From Lachnospiraceae bacterium MD308 (lineage in GTDB: Bacteria; Bacillota; Clostridia; Lachnospirales; Lachnospiraceae): a stretch of DNA of 64,000 nt. Where the stretch lies: NCBI GenBank assembly GCA_000403475.2, contig KE159797.1, positions 375,144-439,143 on the forward strand, given 5' to 3'. Each line of letters opens with the position of its first letter. The first letter of the stretch is position 1. The translations under genes were made by a program, and so were the position numbers. This document shows, in pieces, positions 45,402-54,299 of this stretch. The notes under the pieces were generated by a model. It was not told the DNA's origin. It ran no database searches and was given only the letters and a program-made list of their open reading frames with translations.

Positions 45402-45430
45402 CTGCTCTCCTCCCCGTTCATCATATATCC

Positions 45431-46132
45431 TTAATCATTCCTGCGGTTTGCCAGCAAAACAATACGAAGCAGCTGCAAGATTGCAGAAGTTGCCCCTGCA
45501 ACATAAGTAAGAGCTGCAGCAGTCAATACTTTCCTCGTATCCCTCACCTCGCCCTCATATAAGATACCGGAATTTCCCAGAATCTTAAGAGCCCTGCCGG
45601 AAGCATTGAACTCTACAGGAAGCGTGACAAGCTGAAAAAGCACCGCAAAAGAAAATCCTAAAATACCAAGGTTCAATAGCAGCGCAGACATGTTGCTGTT
45701 CATGACTAATCCGATCACGATCAACGGCCATGCAATCGTACTTCCAAAATTCGCAACCGGAACCAGCGAGCCTCTGATCGCAAGCGGCACATATCCTTTC
45801 TCGTGCTGGATTGCATGCCCACACTCATGGGCCGCAACTCCTACTGCCGCAACTGAGTTGGAATTATAAGTCGCATCCGACAAACGCAGTATCTTGCTTC
45901 TCGGATCATAATGATCCGTAAGATTCCCTGACACATGCTCTACCCGCACATCCCTGATTCCTGCCTGCATAAGAATTCGCTCCGCCGCTTCCCGTCCTGT
46001 CATCCCGGAACGGCTGCGCACTCTGGAGTACTTATTGAAGGTCGCATTCATCTTCGCCGATGCGATCATACAGATAACAACGCCGATAAGTACCAATATA
46101 TACGTAGCATCAAAAAACATTGGATAATACAT
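45431..46132 (-). CDS. Membrane zinc metallopeptidase, YugP type
   Basis: This is a neutral zinc metallopeptidase of PF04298. VAAHECGHAIQHEKGYVPL is the HExxH zinc motif (HECGH). Hydrophobic segments are at the N-terminus (FFDATYILVLIGVVICMI), in the middle and near the C-terminus. At 233 aa it is full length. It is the first gene of the conserved rsmB-rlmN-prpC-prkC block. Its substrate is unknown. Confidence 0.92.
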   Translation of the reverse strand: MYYPMFFDATYILVLIGVVICMIASAKMNATFNKYSRVRSRSGMTGREAAERILMQAGIRDVRVEHVSGNLTDHYDPRSKILRLSDATYNSNSVAAVGVAAHECGHAIQHEKGYVPLAIRGSLVPVANFGSTIAWPLIVIGLVMNSNMSALLLNLGILGFSFAVLFQLVTLPVEFNASGRALKILGNSGILYEGEVRDTRKVLTAAALTYVAGATSAILQLLRIVLLANRRND

Positions 46133-46230
46133 ACTAATTCCTCCTAATCATCAAAAAATAAAATTGGCTTATTTATTATACCGCAAAACAATACATAATA
46201 GCAATTTTTCACATAATTTTTATTTATTTC

Positions 46231-46245
46231 ATGTTATAATAACAT
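46231..46245. promoter_or_regulatory. Palindrome at the TetR gene promoter (putative operator)
   Basis: ATGTTAT, one base, ATAACAT overlaps a TATAAT-like -10, 51 bases before the regulator's start. The same half-sites recur in front of the symporter gene, which supports autoregulation by the TetR protein. Confidence 0.6.
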
Positions 46246-46295
46246 AATGGTGTGTGGTCAAAAGCCACAAAATCACATAAAGGCAGGAAAAAAGA

Positions 46296-46895
46296 GTGAA
46301 AAAGAATGAGGAAAAAGAGAACCTTAGACAGACAATCATGGACGCAGCATGGGAACTATTCTATGAAAAAGGATACGAAAGCACAACTGTCAATGATATC
46401 ATCAAACGCGCCGGCACATCCAAGGGCGGTTTTTACTACTATTTCAAGGCTAAAGATGAACTTCTGAACTCGCTTTACGCCTTTTTTGACCGGGAATATG
46501 AAAAATTCTATGCAACGATGGACAAAAGCCTCAACAGTCTTTTGCAGCTGCGGCTGCTTGGACAATATGTGTCCTACTTCATCGAAGGGAACGTCTCGCC
46601 GGAATTTTTATGTGCTATGTATAAGTCCCAGCTTTCTAACCAGACCCAGGAACATTTTTTAAGTCCGGACAGATACTATATCAAGCTTGTTAAAAAAATC
46701 ATTTCGGAAGGTCAGGAAAAAGGAGAAATACGGGATGATATCCCGGTAAACACACTGGCTCACCATGTTCTTGTCATTGAGCGCGGTATCTTTATCGACT
46801 GGTGCGTTCAGGCAGGCAGCTTCTCTCTTGGTTATTTCGGAGCGCAAAGTTTTGAATTTTACAGTGAGTTTCTAAAACCTCAGAACAATAATTAA
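46296..46895 (+). CDS. TetR-family transcriptional regulator
   Basis: The N-terminal helix-turn-helix is clear: RQTIMDAAWELFYEKGYESTTVNDIIKRAGTSKGGFYYYFKAKDELL, matching the TetR signature. The remaining 140 residues form the variable ligand-binding domain. It starts at a GTG (46296) with AGGAAAAAAGA upstream. It precedes a symporter-amidohydrolase pair that carries a matching palindrome at its promoter, so it probably represses that pair until a substrate binds. Confidence 0.92.
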   Translation: MKKNEEKENLRQTIMDAAWELFYEKGYESTTVNDIIKRAGTSKGGFYYYFKAKDELLNSLYAFFDREYEKFYATMDKSLNSLLQLRLLGQYVSYFIEGNVSPEFLCAMYKSQLSNQTQEHFLSPDRYYIKLVKKIISEGQEKGEIRDDIPVNTLAHHVLVIERGIFIDWCVQAGSFSLGYFGAQSFEFYSEFLKPQNNN

Positions 46896-46925
46896 ATCTC
46901 TATATATAGAAATACGCCATAAAGA

Positions 46926-46961
46926 TTGACAAATTCAATGCCAATTGTTATTATTATAACA
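46926..46961 (+). promoter_or_regulatory. Promoter and putative TetR operator of the symporter-amidohydrolase operon
   Basis: TTGACA (46926-46931), a 17-base spacer and TATTAT (46949-46954) form a near-consensus promoter. TGTTAT, four bases, ATAACA (46946-46961) lies right over the -10 box and shares both half-sites with the palindrome at 46231-46245, though the spacing differs. Confidence 0.7.
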
Positions 46962-47073
46962 TATTTTACAGACCGCGGTTTGTTACTGATAATTCATTTA
47001 CGATTGTATGAACATGGGCAAGGTGGCTGTTTTTTTCACCCTGCCTTTTTGTTTACCAAAAGGAGGGATTTAT

Positions 47074-48468
47074 ATGCAGCAACTAACAGCAAAACCCGTT
47101 TTACTTATCTTTGTAGCAATTTATGCCGTTATTCTGGTTATTGTAGGAGCGTATTACTCAAGAGAGACAAAAACAAGCGACGAATTTGTCCTTGCAGGAA
47201 AAGGACTTGGTTCCATCGTATTGATCGGTACTTTTCTGGCAACTTACACGGGAAACGGGACTATATCCGGAGGCGGTAATTCACTGGCCTATACATACGG
47301 ACTCTGGCCGGGTATTTTTTTCGCTCTCCCTGCGATTGGAGGAATTATTGTCCTGTTCCTCCTTTCAAAAAAGATCCGTTCCTCAAGCTCCTACACTGTC
47401 GCGCAGCTTCTGGAAAACAAGTACGGCAGAACAGCGCGGCTTTTAGCAGGGCTTATTATCGCTCTTTCCATGATATCCATCTGTGCATATCAGTATAAAG
47501 GACTGGCATTTATACTGAATGTCACGACCGGTATGGACGTCAACATCGCAACTGCAGTAGCAGCTGTCTTAATTATCTTCCTTGCTTTTTCAGGAGGGCT
47601 CAAGTCTGTTGCTGTTACCGATGCCATCAGTGCATTTATCATGCTGTTCGGTATCATCATCGCAACTCCTCTGGTCATCCGCGCAGCAGGAGGATGGAGT
47701 AACGTTATCGCTTCTTCTTCTCCGGAAAGCCTAACACTTTCCGGCGGGCAGACATTTACAGGATTTATCTCCGGTTATCTCCCGCTGTTCTTCCTGACCA
47801 TGGGCGACCAGAACTTATATCAGAGAATTGCAGCAGGCGACGGAGAGAAGACAGTAAAGAAAGGTTTTATCGGCTGGTTTCTGGGGATGCTTGTAGTTAT
47901 GCCTCTGGTGGCGTTTATTTCCTTCTCCGCAAAAGTAATTTTCGGCGACAATATCGACCCAGGTATGGCATTTATGTCAAGCACCACTGTAATCCCAACT
48001 CTGGCAGGCGGAATCCTTTTAGCCGCAGCAGCGGCATTTATTATCACTACAGGAGACTCTTATCTTCTTTCCGGCGCAACCAATATCACCTATGATATCT
48101 ATGCCGAGAAGATCAATCCAAATGCAACAGATGCCCAAAAGTTCAAGGTGACAAGATGGACGATCGTAATTGCCGGTATCGCAGCTTATATTCTGCTGCA
48201 GTTTTTCCCGACTGTACTGGCTATCCAGTATTGGTCGTATACTATTTACGGAGCAGGTATCACACCGGCGCTCATCGGTGCACTGTGTTGGAAAAAGGTA
48301 ACAAAAACTGGAGGCATTGCATCCATGATTGTAGGTACGATTGTTACAATCGTCTACGAAATGATGAAGCAGCCTTTGGGCCTCGCAACTGTGCTAGTAG
48401 CTGTTCCGGTTGCAGTCATTGTACTTATTGTAGTATCTTTCCTGACGCAGAAAGAAAACCAAAAATAA
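47074..48468 (+). CDS. Sodium:solute symporter (SSS family)
   Basis: This is an integral membrane transporter with about 13 helices that uses the sodium gradient to import a small solute. SDEFVLAGKGLGSIVLIGTFLATYTGNGTISGG is the SSS-family opening, LAFSGGLKSVAVTDAISAFIMLFG the conserved helix-5/6 region, and GDSYLLSGATNITYDIY the signature near the end. The start at 47074 (MQQLTAKPVLL) has AAAGGAGGG eight bases upstream; the frame upstream is not conserved. The amidohydrolase follows after 17 bases. The solute is probably the substrate of that enzyme. Confidence 0.92.
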   Translation: MQQLTAKPVLLIFVAIYAVILVIVGAYYSRETKTSDEFVLAGKGLGSIVLIGTFLATYTGNGTISGGGNSLAYTYGLWPGIFFALPAIGGIIVLFLLSKKIRSSSSYTVAQLLENKYGRTARLLAGLIIALSMISICAYQYKGLAFILNVTTGMDVNIATAVAAVLIIFLAFSGGLKSVAVTDAISAFIMLFGIIIATPLVIRAAGGWSNVIASSSPESLTLSGGQTFTGFISGYLPLFFLTMGDQNLYQRIAAGDGEKTVKKGFIGWFLGMLVVMPLVAFISFSAKVIFGDNIDPGMAFMSSTTVIPTLAGGILLAAAAAFIITTGDSYLLSGATNITYDIYAEKINPNATDAQKFKVTRWTIVIAGIAAYILLQFFPTVLAIQYWSYTIYGAGITPALIGALCWKKVTKTGGIASMIVGTIVTIVYEMMKQPLGLATVLVAVPVAVIVLIVVSFLTQKENQK

Positions 48469-48485
48469 CAGCGGAGGAATAAATA

Positions 48486-49754
48486 ATGGATAAATTTACC
48501 TATATTATCTGTGGAAAGCTCTATAACGGTATAGAGCCGGAATTTAAAGAAAATCATAAAATTCTTATCAAGAATGAAAAAATCGAGGCTGTAGGAGTTG
48601 ATATTCCCAAGCCAGAGTCCGCACAGGTCATCGATCTGTCAGATGCAACCGTCACTCCGGGTATGATTGATGCGCATATGCATATGGATTATATCGACTG
48701 GCATACCATCCGCGAAGAAGTCTATGCAACTTCAGAAGAAGCCAAGACCATCGCATGTATCCGTACAGCGCAAAAAACACTGTCCAGAGGCTTTACGACT
48801 ATCCGGCACTTAGGCGGCATCACTTCCAACGGTTTCGGAATCCTTGATGTTAAGCGCGCTATTGAAAAAGGCTACATTACAGGCTCCAGGATCGTGGCTG
48901 CTCCCAGACTTATCTGCAGCGCAGGAAGCCACGGGGATCTGTCTCAAGGTTTCGCAAGGAATCCTGAACTTTCTATGATCACCCAGAATATGCGGCCCGT
49001 CCTTGGCGCAGGCAAAGATTTCTTTGTAAATGCAGTGCGCGAGGAGATAAAATACGGCGCTGACTTTATCAAGATCATGGCAACAGGCGGTTTCTTTACC
49101 CCGTACGACAATCCTTCTCAACAGCAGCTCAACGACGAGGAGATGAAAGCAATCATGGATACCGCCCATGAGTGGGGCAAGACCGTAACTGCTCATGTAT
49201 ACAGTCCCGACCATATGAAAAAATTAATTCAATTCGGAATTGACGGCATGGAACACTGCTCTTTAATGGATGAAGAAACAGCCCAGATGATCATTGACAA
49301 TAATATATATGTGGTTCCCACCTTCTGTCCCTACGAGGAGGCCGTACATTACGACCCGGTTCTCATCCAGACAAAGCAAGAGGAATACCGCATCAAACTA
49401 GAGTATTATAAAGATGCCCTTCAAGCAGGCCGAGAAGTAATTAAGAACTGTAAATGCAAGCTCGGATACGGTACCGACATGGTAGCAACACACCAGAATT
49501 ATGAAAGCGGATTTGAATTCAAAGCCTGGATGGAGAGCGGCATGGGAACCTTCCGCACATTGCATGCAGCAACTAAAATCAATTCAGAAATTCTCCAGCT
49601 TGACGACAAAATCGGCACTTTAGAACCGGGAAAACTTGCAGATATCTCTGCGTGGAAGCGAGACCTGATGACCGATCCGTACGCTCTCCTAGATTGCGCG
49701 TTTGTAATGAAGGAAGGCGTTTCATATCAAACCGAAAGATGCGAAGAGCTATAG
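48486..49754 (+). CDS. Metal-dependent amidohydrolase
   Basis: This is an amidohydrolase-superfamily enzyme (TIM barrel, metal-dependent), close to imidazolonepropionase-like and Xaa-Pro-dipeptidase-like members. VTPGMIDAHMHMDY gives the HxH metal site. FIKIMATGG holds the bridging lysine, KTVTAHVYSPDHMKKLIQFGIDGMEHC further histidines, and LGYGTDM the metal Asp. At 422 aa it is complete. The preceding GGAGGAA is the ribosome site. It probably hydrolyses a C-N bond in the compound taken up by the symporter. The first residues form a beta-sandwich edge with no signal peptide, so the enzyme is cytoplasmic. Confidence 0.88.
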   Translation: MDKFTYIICGKLYNGIEPEFKENHKILIKNEKIEAVGVDIPKPESAQVIDLSDATVTPGMIDAHMHMDYIDWHTIREEVYATSEEAKTIACIRTAQKTLSRGFTTIRHLGGITSNGFGILDVKRAIEKGYITGSRIVAAPRLICSAGSHGDLSQGFARNPELSMITQNMRPVLGAGKDFFVNAVREEIKYGADFIKIMATGGFFTPYDNPSQQQLNDEEMKAIMDTAHEWGKTVTAHVYSPDHMKKLIQFGIDGMEHCSLMDEETAQMIIDNNIYVVPTFCPYEEAVHYDPVLIQTKQEEYRIKLEYYKDALQAGREVIKNCKCKLGYGTDMVATHQNYESGFEFKAWMESGMGTFRTLHAATKINSEILQLDDKIGTLEPGKLADISAWKRDLMTDPYALLDCAFVMKEGVSYQTERCEEL

Positions 49755-49789
49755 CACACCCTCAAGGGCGGAGAAATCTCTCGTAAAGC

Positions 49790-49938
49790 TCCTTCATATG
49801 GGATTCTATATCCCCGCATCATTTCCCGCACGACGGCTTCCTGTGGGCTTTCTTTTCTTCTTGCCATACAAACACCTCCGGACTGTGTAATTTTATCTTA
49901 CATCAGTCTGGAGGTTTACACAAACTTTGGGACGGGCC
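49790..49938 (-). mobile_element. IS256-family remnant: transposase start and terminal repeat, copy 1
   Basis: On the minus strand 49867 begins MARRKESPQEAVVREMMRGY, an IS256-type transposase N-terminus that breaks off after about 23 residues. Upstream is the element end, including GGAGG...CCTCC inverted repeats and an AAAGTTTGTGTAAACC terminus. The same 150 bases recur in the same orientation around 58119-61085, where an IS66 interrupts them. The rest of 49755-50060 holds only the continuation of this remnant and AT-rich sequence. Confidence 0.8.
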
Positions 49939-50060
49939 TAACTTACTCACTTTATATTTTGTTCTTTACTATATATAAGTCTACTGCTCTATAAAATGTG
50001 ACACTTATGTTCAATTTTTTAATTTATACTATGCACAATATTTATAACACTGTATCAACA

Positions 50061-50321
50061 TTAACCTTCAATTTTTGATAGCAAGAACCTTGCATTATGC
50101 TCATCTCTTTTTTTCACTGAAATGGTGTAAAAATCTTTTATATTACCACTCCTACTTAAGCCAGCACTTGTTTTGCCTTCAAGGCTATTCATCGCCAATC
50201 TTAAATTATTATTGAAAATGTTTGTTTTATACTTTATATTCTGTTCCTGCATTAAATTCTTGGCCAAAAAAAATTTGTCCATTTCAGAAGTATAATACAC
50301 TTGTATCCATTTTTCTAACAC
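50061..50321 (-). CDS. DUF2007-like small protein
   Basis: An 86-aa protein resembling the DUF2007 (putative signal-transducing) family: WIQVYYTSEMDKFFLAKNLMQEQNI is the typical opening, and the C-terminal YTISVKKRDEHNARFLLSKI fits its last strand and helix. It has no signal peptide. The reading frame is intact but lies between two insertion-sequence remnants; 50322-50674 upstream shows no gene, only AT-rich sequence and the IS1380 left end. Confidence 0.65.
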   Translation of the reverse strand: MLEKWIQVYYTSEMDKFFLAKNLMQEQNIKYKTNIFNNNLRLAMNSLEGKTSAGLSRSGNIKDFYTISVKKRDEHNARFLLSKIEG

Positions 50322-50608
50322 AACATTATCCTTTCCTAATTTCTGTTACTTGAGTTACCTTTAAAACCCTCTCTCTAAATCCCAATGGAAACACCCCTTT
50401 TTCTTCCAGAAAGATGTCGGAAACAGATAAAAACAAAATGAAATGATACATATTTCATGTAACCCTGAAATACTACACCAATTTTTTCTGATAACTTTCT
50501 ATACTTATCCTGAATTATTCACAGTACAACAGCATCAGCCGTTGAAATCCGCGTAGTTACTGTATTTTAATTGAATATTGCGTTTCACCTATTTAGTGAA
50601 TAGAAAAA

Positions 50609-52060
50609 GACCTCTATCTGTGGTAAAATTTAGGTGTCGAATCCAAACAAATACCTCAGAAAGAAGGTCTCTCTATGGATATTTTAAACACTGTAAGCTT
50701 AGAAAGCAATAGCCAAATTAAAATTAATTTTGACGGAGGCGATTTATCCTCCGATGCAGGACTTCTCCTGTTTAAAGAGTTCCTGTTTAAGATTGGCGCC
50801 GTTAAGCTCATCAATCGTATGTTCAAAACCAATGATACTGCATGGTTCCGTATCCATAAGGATGATGCGAATCTGATGCAGGTAATCTATCAGATTGCCA
50901 GCGCATACTTTGAGGATGACTGTGCAGATGAGCTGACAAATGAGCCAGTCATGACAGCTGTTTTAGACAAGGATGCCCTGGCATCCCAGCCTACCTTGTC
51001 ACGCTTTTATAACCGCATGGATGAAGATACACTCAACCAGCTAAGCCAGATTACACGTGAACTCCGTAAAGTCATCTATTCCATAAAGAGACCGGAATTC
51101 ATGCTTTTTGATATTGACTCCACACTTCTTGATACCTATGGGAATCAGGAAGGAGAAGGTTTCAACTATCATTATCAGGCACATGGTTATCATCCTCTGT
51201 TGTGTTACGATGGATTAACCGGTGATCTTCTAAAAGCGGAGCTTCGCGACGGTACCATGTATTGCAGCAAGGAAGCAGACATTTTTATGAAATCTCTTCT
51301 GGATGAATTCATCTGTGATTTTCCAGATATGCCGCTTTACCTTCGTGGTGACAGTGGTTTTGCAGCCCCCGATTTGTATGAAGTTCTTGAAGATAAGAAC
51401 TGTAAATACGCCATCCGACTGAAAGAGAATGCAAAGCTTCGCGAATTAGCTGAAGATAAAAGCCAGGCATTGTACCGCGCGACAAAATTCAACCAGGTGG
51501 ATTACGCCGTCGAGTATGGAGAGTTTATGTATCAGGCGGGCTCATGGAGCCATCCGCGCAGAGTTGTTTTTAAAATCGAAAAGCCTTATGGGCAAATGAT
51601 TCATCTATATACCTTTATTGTCACAACGATGGAAATGGAACCCTACCAGGTACTTCAGTTCTATTGCGGCAGAGGCAAGATGGAAAATTTCATCAAAGAA
51701 GGCAAGAGTGGTTTTGACTTTGCTTCTGTAAGCAGTTCCTACAAGCTGGTAAATGCGAACCGCCTTTTGGTTCATACATTAGCTTATAATCTATTCAATT
51801 GGTTTAGGCGATTGGCACTTGCTGTCAGTATGAGAAAACAGCGTATAGATACCATTCGTTTAAAATTGCTGAAAATTGCCGCAAGAGTGGTAAAATCAGC
51901 ACGATACAAATATTTCAAGCTGTGTAGCAGTTGTCCCTACAAGAAAGAATTTTACGAGACACTGGAAAATATCCATAATCTGCAGCCACAGTTGGAATGA
52001 CAACTTTTAACGAACCTTGACAATCACAATAAGCTTTTAAACCTATCACAGGAGAAGTCT
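50609..52060 (+). mobile_element. IS1380-family insertion sequence
   Basis: A complete transposase gene is bounded by imperfect inverted repeats: CCTCTATCTGTGGTAAAATT at the left (about 50611) and, at the right, CCTATCACAGGAGAAG, whose complement matches it (52042-52057). The exact ends and target duplication could not be fixed by eye. The element appears intact. Confidence 0.8.
50675..52000 (+). CDS. IS1380-family transposase
   Basis: A DDE transposase of 441 aa. INFDGGDLSSDAGLLLFKEF at the N-terminus is the IS1380 hallmark. MLFDIDSTLLDTYG and LYLRGDSGFAAPDLYEVL contain the catalytic Asp residues, and FYCGRGKMENFIKEGK the catalytic Glu region. Full length with GAAAGAAGG ribosome site. It is likely functional. 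Confidence 0.93.
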   Translation: MDILNTVSLESNSQIKINFDGGDLSSDAGLLLFKEFLFKIGAVKLINRMFKTNDTAWFRIHKDDANLMQVIYQIASAYFEDDCADELTNEPVMTAVLDKDALASQPTLSRFYNRMDEDTLNQLSQITRELRKVIYSIKRPEFMLFDIDSTLLDTYGNQEGEGFNYHYQAHGYHPLLCYDGLTGDLLKAELRDGTMYCSKEADIFMKSLLDEFICDFPDMPLYLRGDSGFAAPDLYEVLEDKNCKYAIRLKENAKLRELAEDKSQALYRATKFNQVDYAVEYGEFMYQAGSWSHPRRVVFKIEKPYGQMIHLYTFIVTTMEMEPYQVLQFYCGRGKMENFIKEGKSGFDFASVSSSYKLVNANRLLVHTLAYNLFNWFRRLALAVSMRKQRIDTIRLKLLKIAARVVKSARYKYFKLCSSCPYKKEFYETLENIHNLQPQLE

Positions 52061-52181
52061 GCCCATTTATAGGCTATCTTCTGGCAAGGTGAGGTATTGA
52101 GTAGTGGTTGTAACGGCAACTACGGCAGATTTTATGCACGCATATACTGCCGTGAATAATTCAGGCTTATCTCTTTTAAGT

Positions 52182-52475
52182 TCATATCATATATGTAAAT
52201 GTTCCGGTTACTTTAACATACCATTTCGCAACATTTTCTGAATAGTATTTAGCTGTTTTTGATTTTGTTACCGTCTTTGAAAATAATGCGCTCGCAGGTT
52301 GAACCTCAACATCTATGGTAGTAATAATGTAACTTCCATCATCAAAATATTCCATTTCCGATTCCAAATTAATATTCGCTGCAGTGGCAGTTGATGGATA
52401 TGCTAATAAAAATTTGTGCTCTTTCCGACTACTCTTCAATTGTTTCGATAAAATATGTCGGCATCTCTTTTTCAC
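52182..52475 (-). pseudogene. Fragment of a secreted protein
   Basis: The 97-codon frame reads FLLAYPSTATAANINLESEMEYFDDGSYIITTIDVEV, which looks like the end of a signal peptide plus the start of an exported protein, but the N-terminal residues are basic and not hydrophobic. It overlaps the end of the upstream gene by 47 bases. It ends abruptly near the IS1380 element. A frameshifted or truncated gene is the simplest reading. No family was recognised with certainty. Confidence 0.5.
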
Positions 52476-52809
52476 TGATTTCTAAATATAACTTGTATAA
52501 ATGATAACAGTATACTCCAGCTATTATAATGATCGCTGTAATAAGTATGAGAACACACCTGCGAATATACTGCGTGAAACGCAACCTTTTCACAAGATAT
52601 TCCGTATCCGTATCACAAAAATACCCGGAAACTATTTCCTGCGGGCTCCCCAATTCCTCACATATTTGTTCATAGCTGATATTTTCCATATTTTCATTTA
52701 ACTCTTCTAATCGAAAACGAATCTCAGAAAACAATTGTCTTTCTATTTTACCATGAACAGGAAAGAATAATTTCAGTTCACTGTAATACTTTTTTGAATC
52801 CTTATTCAT
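52429..52809 (-). CDS. HAAS-domain-like membrane protein paired with PadR
   Basis: The N-terminal half (YYSELKLFFPVHGKIERQLFSEIRFRLEELNEN...ICEELGSPQEIVSGYF) matches the HAAS-type helical domain often encoded behind PadR regulators. It is followed by one transmembrane helix (CVLILITAIIIIAGVYCYHLY). Start MNKDSKKYY at 52809 overlaps the PadR stop. A protein-protein contact with PadR that links membrane state to gene control is plausible from known PadR-HAAS pairs. Confidence 0.75.
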   Translation of the reverse strand: MNKDSKKYYSELKLFFPVHGKIERQLFSEIRFRLEELNENMENISYEQICEELGSPQEIVSGYFCDTDTEYLVKRLRFTQYIRRCVLILITAIIIIAGVYCYHLYKLYLEISEKEMPTYFIETIEE

Positions 52810-53176
52810 ATTCTTTCTCCTCATCCTCAGCATTTTCGTTACAGAAGTCAAACTCTAGAATTTTTTCAATCTTCTTATTTGTCTCGTAATATTCTTGAAT
52901 CAAACCCGAAAGACGTTCCTCTCCCGCCGCTTCAATATGATAATATACACGAACCATCCTCTTTCCAACCTGTTTCTTATAATCAGTGATGTATCCTTTT
53001 TCAATCAGCTTATATAATGCCGGATACATAGAGCCTTCCGGAATAATCAAATAACCCGCCGATATATTTTTAATCAATTGAGACATCTGGTAACCGTAAC
53101 AGTCCCCTTTTTCTTTTAATAAATGAAGCAGCAACATCTCCACTGCTCCTTTTTTAAAATTATTTTGTGCGCGCAT
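52802..53176 (-). CDS. PadR-family transcriptional regulator
   Basis: A 124-aa winged-helix repressor: GAVEMLLLHLLKEKGDCYGYQMSQLIKN is the PadR opening, GSMYPALYKLIEKGYITDY the recognition helix and wing, and RVYYHIEAAGEERLSGLIQEY the dimer helix. It is followed by a HAAS-like gene. Upstream (53177-53480) is very AT-rich without coding signal; a regulated promoter probably lies there. Confidence 0.92.
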   Translation of the reverse strand: MRAQNNFKKGAVEMLLLHLLKEKGDCYGYQMSQLIKNISAGYLIIPEGSMYPALYKLIEKGYITDYKKQVGKRMVRVYYHIEAAGEERLSGLIQEYYETNKKIEKILEFDFCNENAEDEEKEYE

Positions 53177-53479
53177 ATAAAATAATCTCCTTCTAATTAT
53201 ATTATACTTTATTTATCTTATTTGTCAATATTTAGTTATACTATATATTTAACATTTCAAAATTTATTTAAATAATTATATAATATTTCAGTAAAATTTA
53301 ATTTTTTTCATTATTTATCTATCTGTTTCGAATCGCTATTCAATACATTCAACTATTTTTACATAAAAATTAGTATTATAATATAAAAAACTATATATAT
53401 TATTTATTATTTAGTTTATCTAAATAGTAATTGACATATATAATGTAAAGTCATATAATAACCATAAAACAACTACATA
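53177..53479. other. AT-rich stretch without a gene
   Basis: About 300 bases of strongly AT-rich sequence, with runs such as TATATATTATTTATTATTTA, precede the PadR gene on one side and a gene fragment on the other. I see no ORF or RNA here. It probably holds the PadR promoter. Confidence 0.7.
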
Positions 53480-53671
53480 GTTTATACTGAGATCGAAAAC
53501 ATTATATTCTCATGCAAAGAAACCAGATTGCGAAGCCAAGATGCATGATGTTCTGGTCATATATAAACAGGTTTCCTTGCAGTTCAATGAGAATGGCAGT
53601 CTGATGTCTTTTGAAGGAATACCGGTTCCCAAAAACAAAGTTTGCAATTATAAATTAAAGGAGTGTTTATG
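53480..53671 (+). pseudogene. 3' fragment of a lost gene
   Basis: An open frame without a start codon reads HAKKPDCEAKMHDVLVIYK and further LQFNENGSLMSFEGIPVPKNKV before stopping at 53669-53671. The stop overlaps the ATG of the next gene (TTATGA), as in coupled operon genes. Its 5' part is missing, with an in-frame stop near 53478. It looks like the C-terminus of a protein that once preceded the next gene; the family is unknown. Confidence 0.5.
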
Positions 53672-54085
53672 AAGAAGAAAATAAAAATATTATTGATTCC
53701 GTTTTTCCTATTCCTTGTAATCTGTGTTTATTTAGGGATTTATTGTACAAGGAGTCATGTCCGGAATGTGGAACTTGATTATGGCAAGCCACAGTTGTAT
53801 ACATTTGAGGAAGTAAAAGCAGCGGGGAATGTTTTGATTGAGGACTTTAAAGCAAACGATACACTCAGAGGATACAAACTGAAACGGCTCTATTACGATG
53901 AGGAGCATTCAGGAGATTCGAGCCGCGATTACAAAAAAGAAATGATTGTTATGCGTTCCTATTATAAGGCGGGATTATTTCCAAGTGATGTCACAGATGA
54001 CAATCCTTTTGAAAACAAGGATCAGTATTGGATACTTGGACGAGAAAGTTCGGATGACCCATGGGTGATTGAGGATTATTATTAG
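53669..54085 (+). CDS. Membrane-anchored hypothetical protein
   Basis: 138 aa with a single N-terminal hydrophobic segment (KILLIPFFLFLVICVYLGIYC), then a polar domain with FEEVKAAGNVLIEDFKANDTLRGYKLKRLYYDEE. AAAGGAG five bases upstream supports ATG 53669. A cysteine after the hydrophobic stretch is not in a clear lipobox. I do not recognise the family. It was probably the second gene of an operon whose first gene is now a fragment. Confidence 0.65.
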   Translation: MKKKIKILLIPFFLFLVICVYLGIYCTRSHVRNVELDYGKPQLYTFEEVKAAGNVLIEDFKANDTLRGYKLKRLYYDEEHSGDSSRDYKKEMIVMRSYYKAGLFPSDVTDDNPFENKDQYWILGRESSDDPWVIEDYY

Positions 54086-54158
54086 GGGCTGGGGCTGGTT
54101 GATAGCCGATTTTCTAAATTTATTGTCCAAAAATATAAATACAGAGCAAAAGTAAAGG

Positions 54159-54195
54159 CTGGTTTGAGATGAAAGAGATTTTCGTCCCAAACCAG
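54159..54195 (+). terminator. Hairpin after the hypothetical gene
   Basis: CTGGTTTG pairs with CAAACCAG, and inside GATGAAA pairs with TTTTCGTC. It is 74 bases after the stop codon, with a weak T run (TCGTTTTAT). Confidence 0.5.
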
Positions 54196-54299
54196 TCGTT
54201 TTATCCGGCATTTTTACGCGAAAACTGTCGTTTATACCAAATGTATTAAAAATCAGAAAGAGGCTGTAAAAAATCTTGTGTCTATGGAAAATAGGATTT

